A stretch of 64,000 nucleotides of DNA from JAICXG01 sp963801255. Its GTDB lineage: Bacteria; Verrucomicrobiota; Verrucomicrobiia; Chthoniobacterales; UBA10450. The position numbers were made by a program, and so were the translations under genes. The notes under the pieces were generated by a model, which was given only the letters and a program-made list of their open reading frames with translations, was not told where the DNA came from and did not search any database. Of this stretch, positions 63,020 to 64,000 are shown in pieces. Numbering within the stretch: the stretch's first letter is position 1; every line of letters begins with the position of its first letter. The DNA lies in the NCBI GenBank assembly GCA_963801255.1, contig CAWDEC010000019.1:62001-126000 (forward strand), read 5' to 3'.

Positions 63020-64000
63020 ATGATCACTGATCTTCGCTACGCGCTTCGTCAGCTTCTGAAATCACCCGCGTTTACCCTGACCGCGGTGCTGACGCTGGCG
63101 CTCGGCATCGGTGCGAACACCGCCATCTTCACTGTCGTCAACGGACTTCTCCTGCGTCCGTTGCCCTATTCAGAACCAGAACGACTCGTGACGCTGCGTT
63201 CGAATCAATCCGCTCCGGAAATCGCCGACGTGCAGAGGCAAAACAAATCGTTCGCCGCCGTCGGCGGATTGAGTGTGCAGGCGGCGGATTATTCCGGCGG
63301 CGCCGAGCCAATCCAGGTTTCGATGGGTTTGGTGACGGGTGATTTCTTTTCCGTGCTCGGCGCGCATCCCGCGCTCGGACGACTTCTGACCTCGGCTGAC
63401 GACTCGTTAGGCGCCGCGCACGTTCTGGTCCTTGGTCACAGCTTCTGGAAAAGCGCGCTGGATGGTGATCCAAACATCGTCGGGCGCGCTATCACGTTTG
63501 CCGGTCAAACTTATACGATCATCGGCGTGACGGCGGCGGGTTTCCGTGCGCCTTACGGAGAGATCGAGGCGTTTGTGCCGGTCTCCGTTTTTTATCCGGA
63601 AGCTGCGACGTCGCGCGGTGCCCACATGTTTCGCGCCTACGGAAGACTGCGTGAAGGCGTCAGTCTCGAGCAGGCGCAAAGCGAGCTTCGCGTTATCGAC
63701 CAGCGCATGGCGTCGGCCAATCCGGATGAAAACAAACAGCGCCTAACGACTCTGCTTTCCCTGCAGGAGCGCATGGTTGGCGATGTACGTCCGGCTTTGC
63801 TCGTGCTTTTCGCCGCGGTCGGTTTGGTCCTGCTCATCGCCTGCGCGAATTTCGCCAATCTGCTGCTCGCGCGCATGGCTTCCCGCGCCCACGAATTAAG
63901 TATTCGCGCTGCGCTCGGCGCGGGCCGTGGTCGCCTGATCGGACAAGTTCTTCTCGAAAGTACGCTGCTTGGATTGCTCGGCGGCGCCGCGGGTTTGCTT
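63020..64000 (+). CDS. ADOP-type ABC permease, copy 9 (cut by the window edge)
   Basis: Open from the ATG at 63020 to the right edge (327 codons). The start matches the other copies: MITDLRYALRQLLKSPAFTLTAVLTLALGIGANTAIFTVVNGLLLRPLPYSEPERLVTL; the first FtsX block LLIACANFANLLLARMASRAHELSIRAALGAGRGRLIGQVLLES is reached before the end. It follows copy 8 by 16 bases, and a dispersed-word copy (63008-63016) ends 3 bases before its ATG. The rest lies outside the window. Confidence 0.9.
   Translation, partial: MITDLRYALRQLLKSPAFTLTAVLTLALGIGANTAIFTVVNGLLLRPLPYSEPERLVTLRSNQSAPEIADVQRQNKSFAAVGGLSVQAADYSGGAEPIQVSMGLVTGDFFSVLGAHPALGRLLTSADDSLGAAHVLVLGHSFWKSALDGDPNIVGRAITFAGQTYTIIGVTAAGFRAPYGEIEAFVPVSVFYPEAATSRGAHMFRAYGRLREGVSLEQAQSELRVIDQRMASANPDENKQRLTTLLSLQERMVGDVRPALLVLFAAVGLVLLIACANFANLLLARMASRAHELSIRAALGAGRGRLIGQVLLESTLLGLLGGAAGLL

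Noticed and set aside
451..63749. CRISPR array made of the repeated nonamer
   Set aside because: Copies are 9 bp, irregularly spaced over the entire window, in both orientations and within coding sequence; no repeat-spacer structure.

Overview
The window reads as a GC-rich chromosomal segment of a soil-type Verrucomicrobiota bacterium (Chthoniobacter/Udaeobacter-like). This is inferred from family content: the C-terminal secreted repeat at the left edge, nine ADOP-type permeases, a DUF4097 protein, and an Mpa/ARC-like AAA ATPase in a Gram-negative setting. No marker gene fixes the species. Except for the permease array, the genes look like ordinary core and accessory genes. There is one tRNA-Ser(GCT) and no recognisable prophage, insertion sequence or CRISPR array.

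Layout. 0-5 kb: end of a secreted protein with a strong terminator, TPR lipoprotein, yajQ, hpt-moaD, a TPR protein, a sulfotransferase. 5-10 kb: M49-like metallopeptidase, Mpa/ARC-like ATPase, frameshifted hemW. 9.7-12.6 kb: DUF362 protein, squalene/phytoene synthase, arginase-fold protein. 12.6-16.7 kb: an unusual in-frame DUF892-LigD fusion, moeA and a small lipoprotein. 16.7-22 kb: tRNA-Ser, Vgb-like propeller, fused MFS/spermidine synthase, YceI, RecO. 22-30 kb: REC-metallo-beta-lactamase fusion, FMN reductase, corA, aroC-cvpA, and a cysteine beta-synthase-like/metB sulfur pair. 30-36 kb: NtrC/NtrY-type two-component pair, SGNH protein and MBOAT acyltransferase. 36-64 kb: an efflux-type region headed by a textbook sigma-54 promoter: small ORF, HlyD/MacA adaptor, two MacB/LolD-type ATPases, nine full-length or partial ADOP permeases (one frameshifted), a DUF4097 protein and a two-subunit Tat-exported molybdenum hydroxylase.

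Likely connections: the sigma-54 activator and its kinase lie just upstream of the sigma-54 promoter and probably control the adaptor/ATPase/permease genes. MoaD and MoeA in the window make the cofactor that the molybdenum hydroxylase needs.

The most striking signal is not a gene. The non-palindromic nonamer TCGTTAGGC / GCCTAACGA, or its heptamer core TCGTTAG, occurs about 100 times by my eye count, roughly once per 640 bp. Copies lie in both orientations, inside and between genes, where about 8 heptamers and 0.5 nonamers would be expected by chance. It supplies stop codons, sits in front of start codons, forms inverted pairs, and imposes PN(D/E), LT, SLG and (L/I/V)VR on proteins. It behaves like a DNA uptake sequence, Chi-like site or other genome-wide iterated word, and I do not recognise it from any described system.
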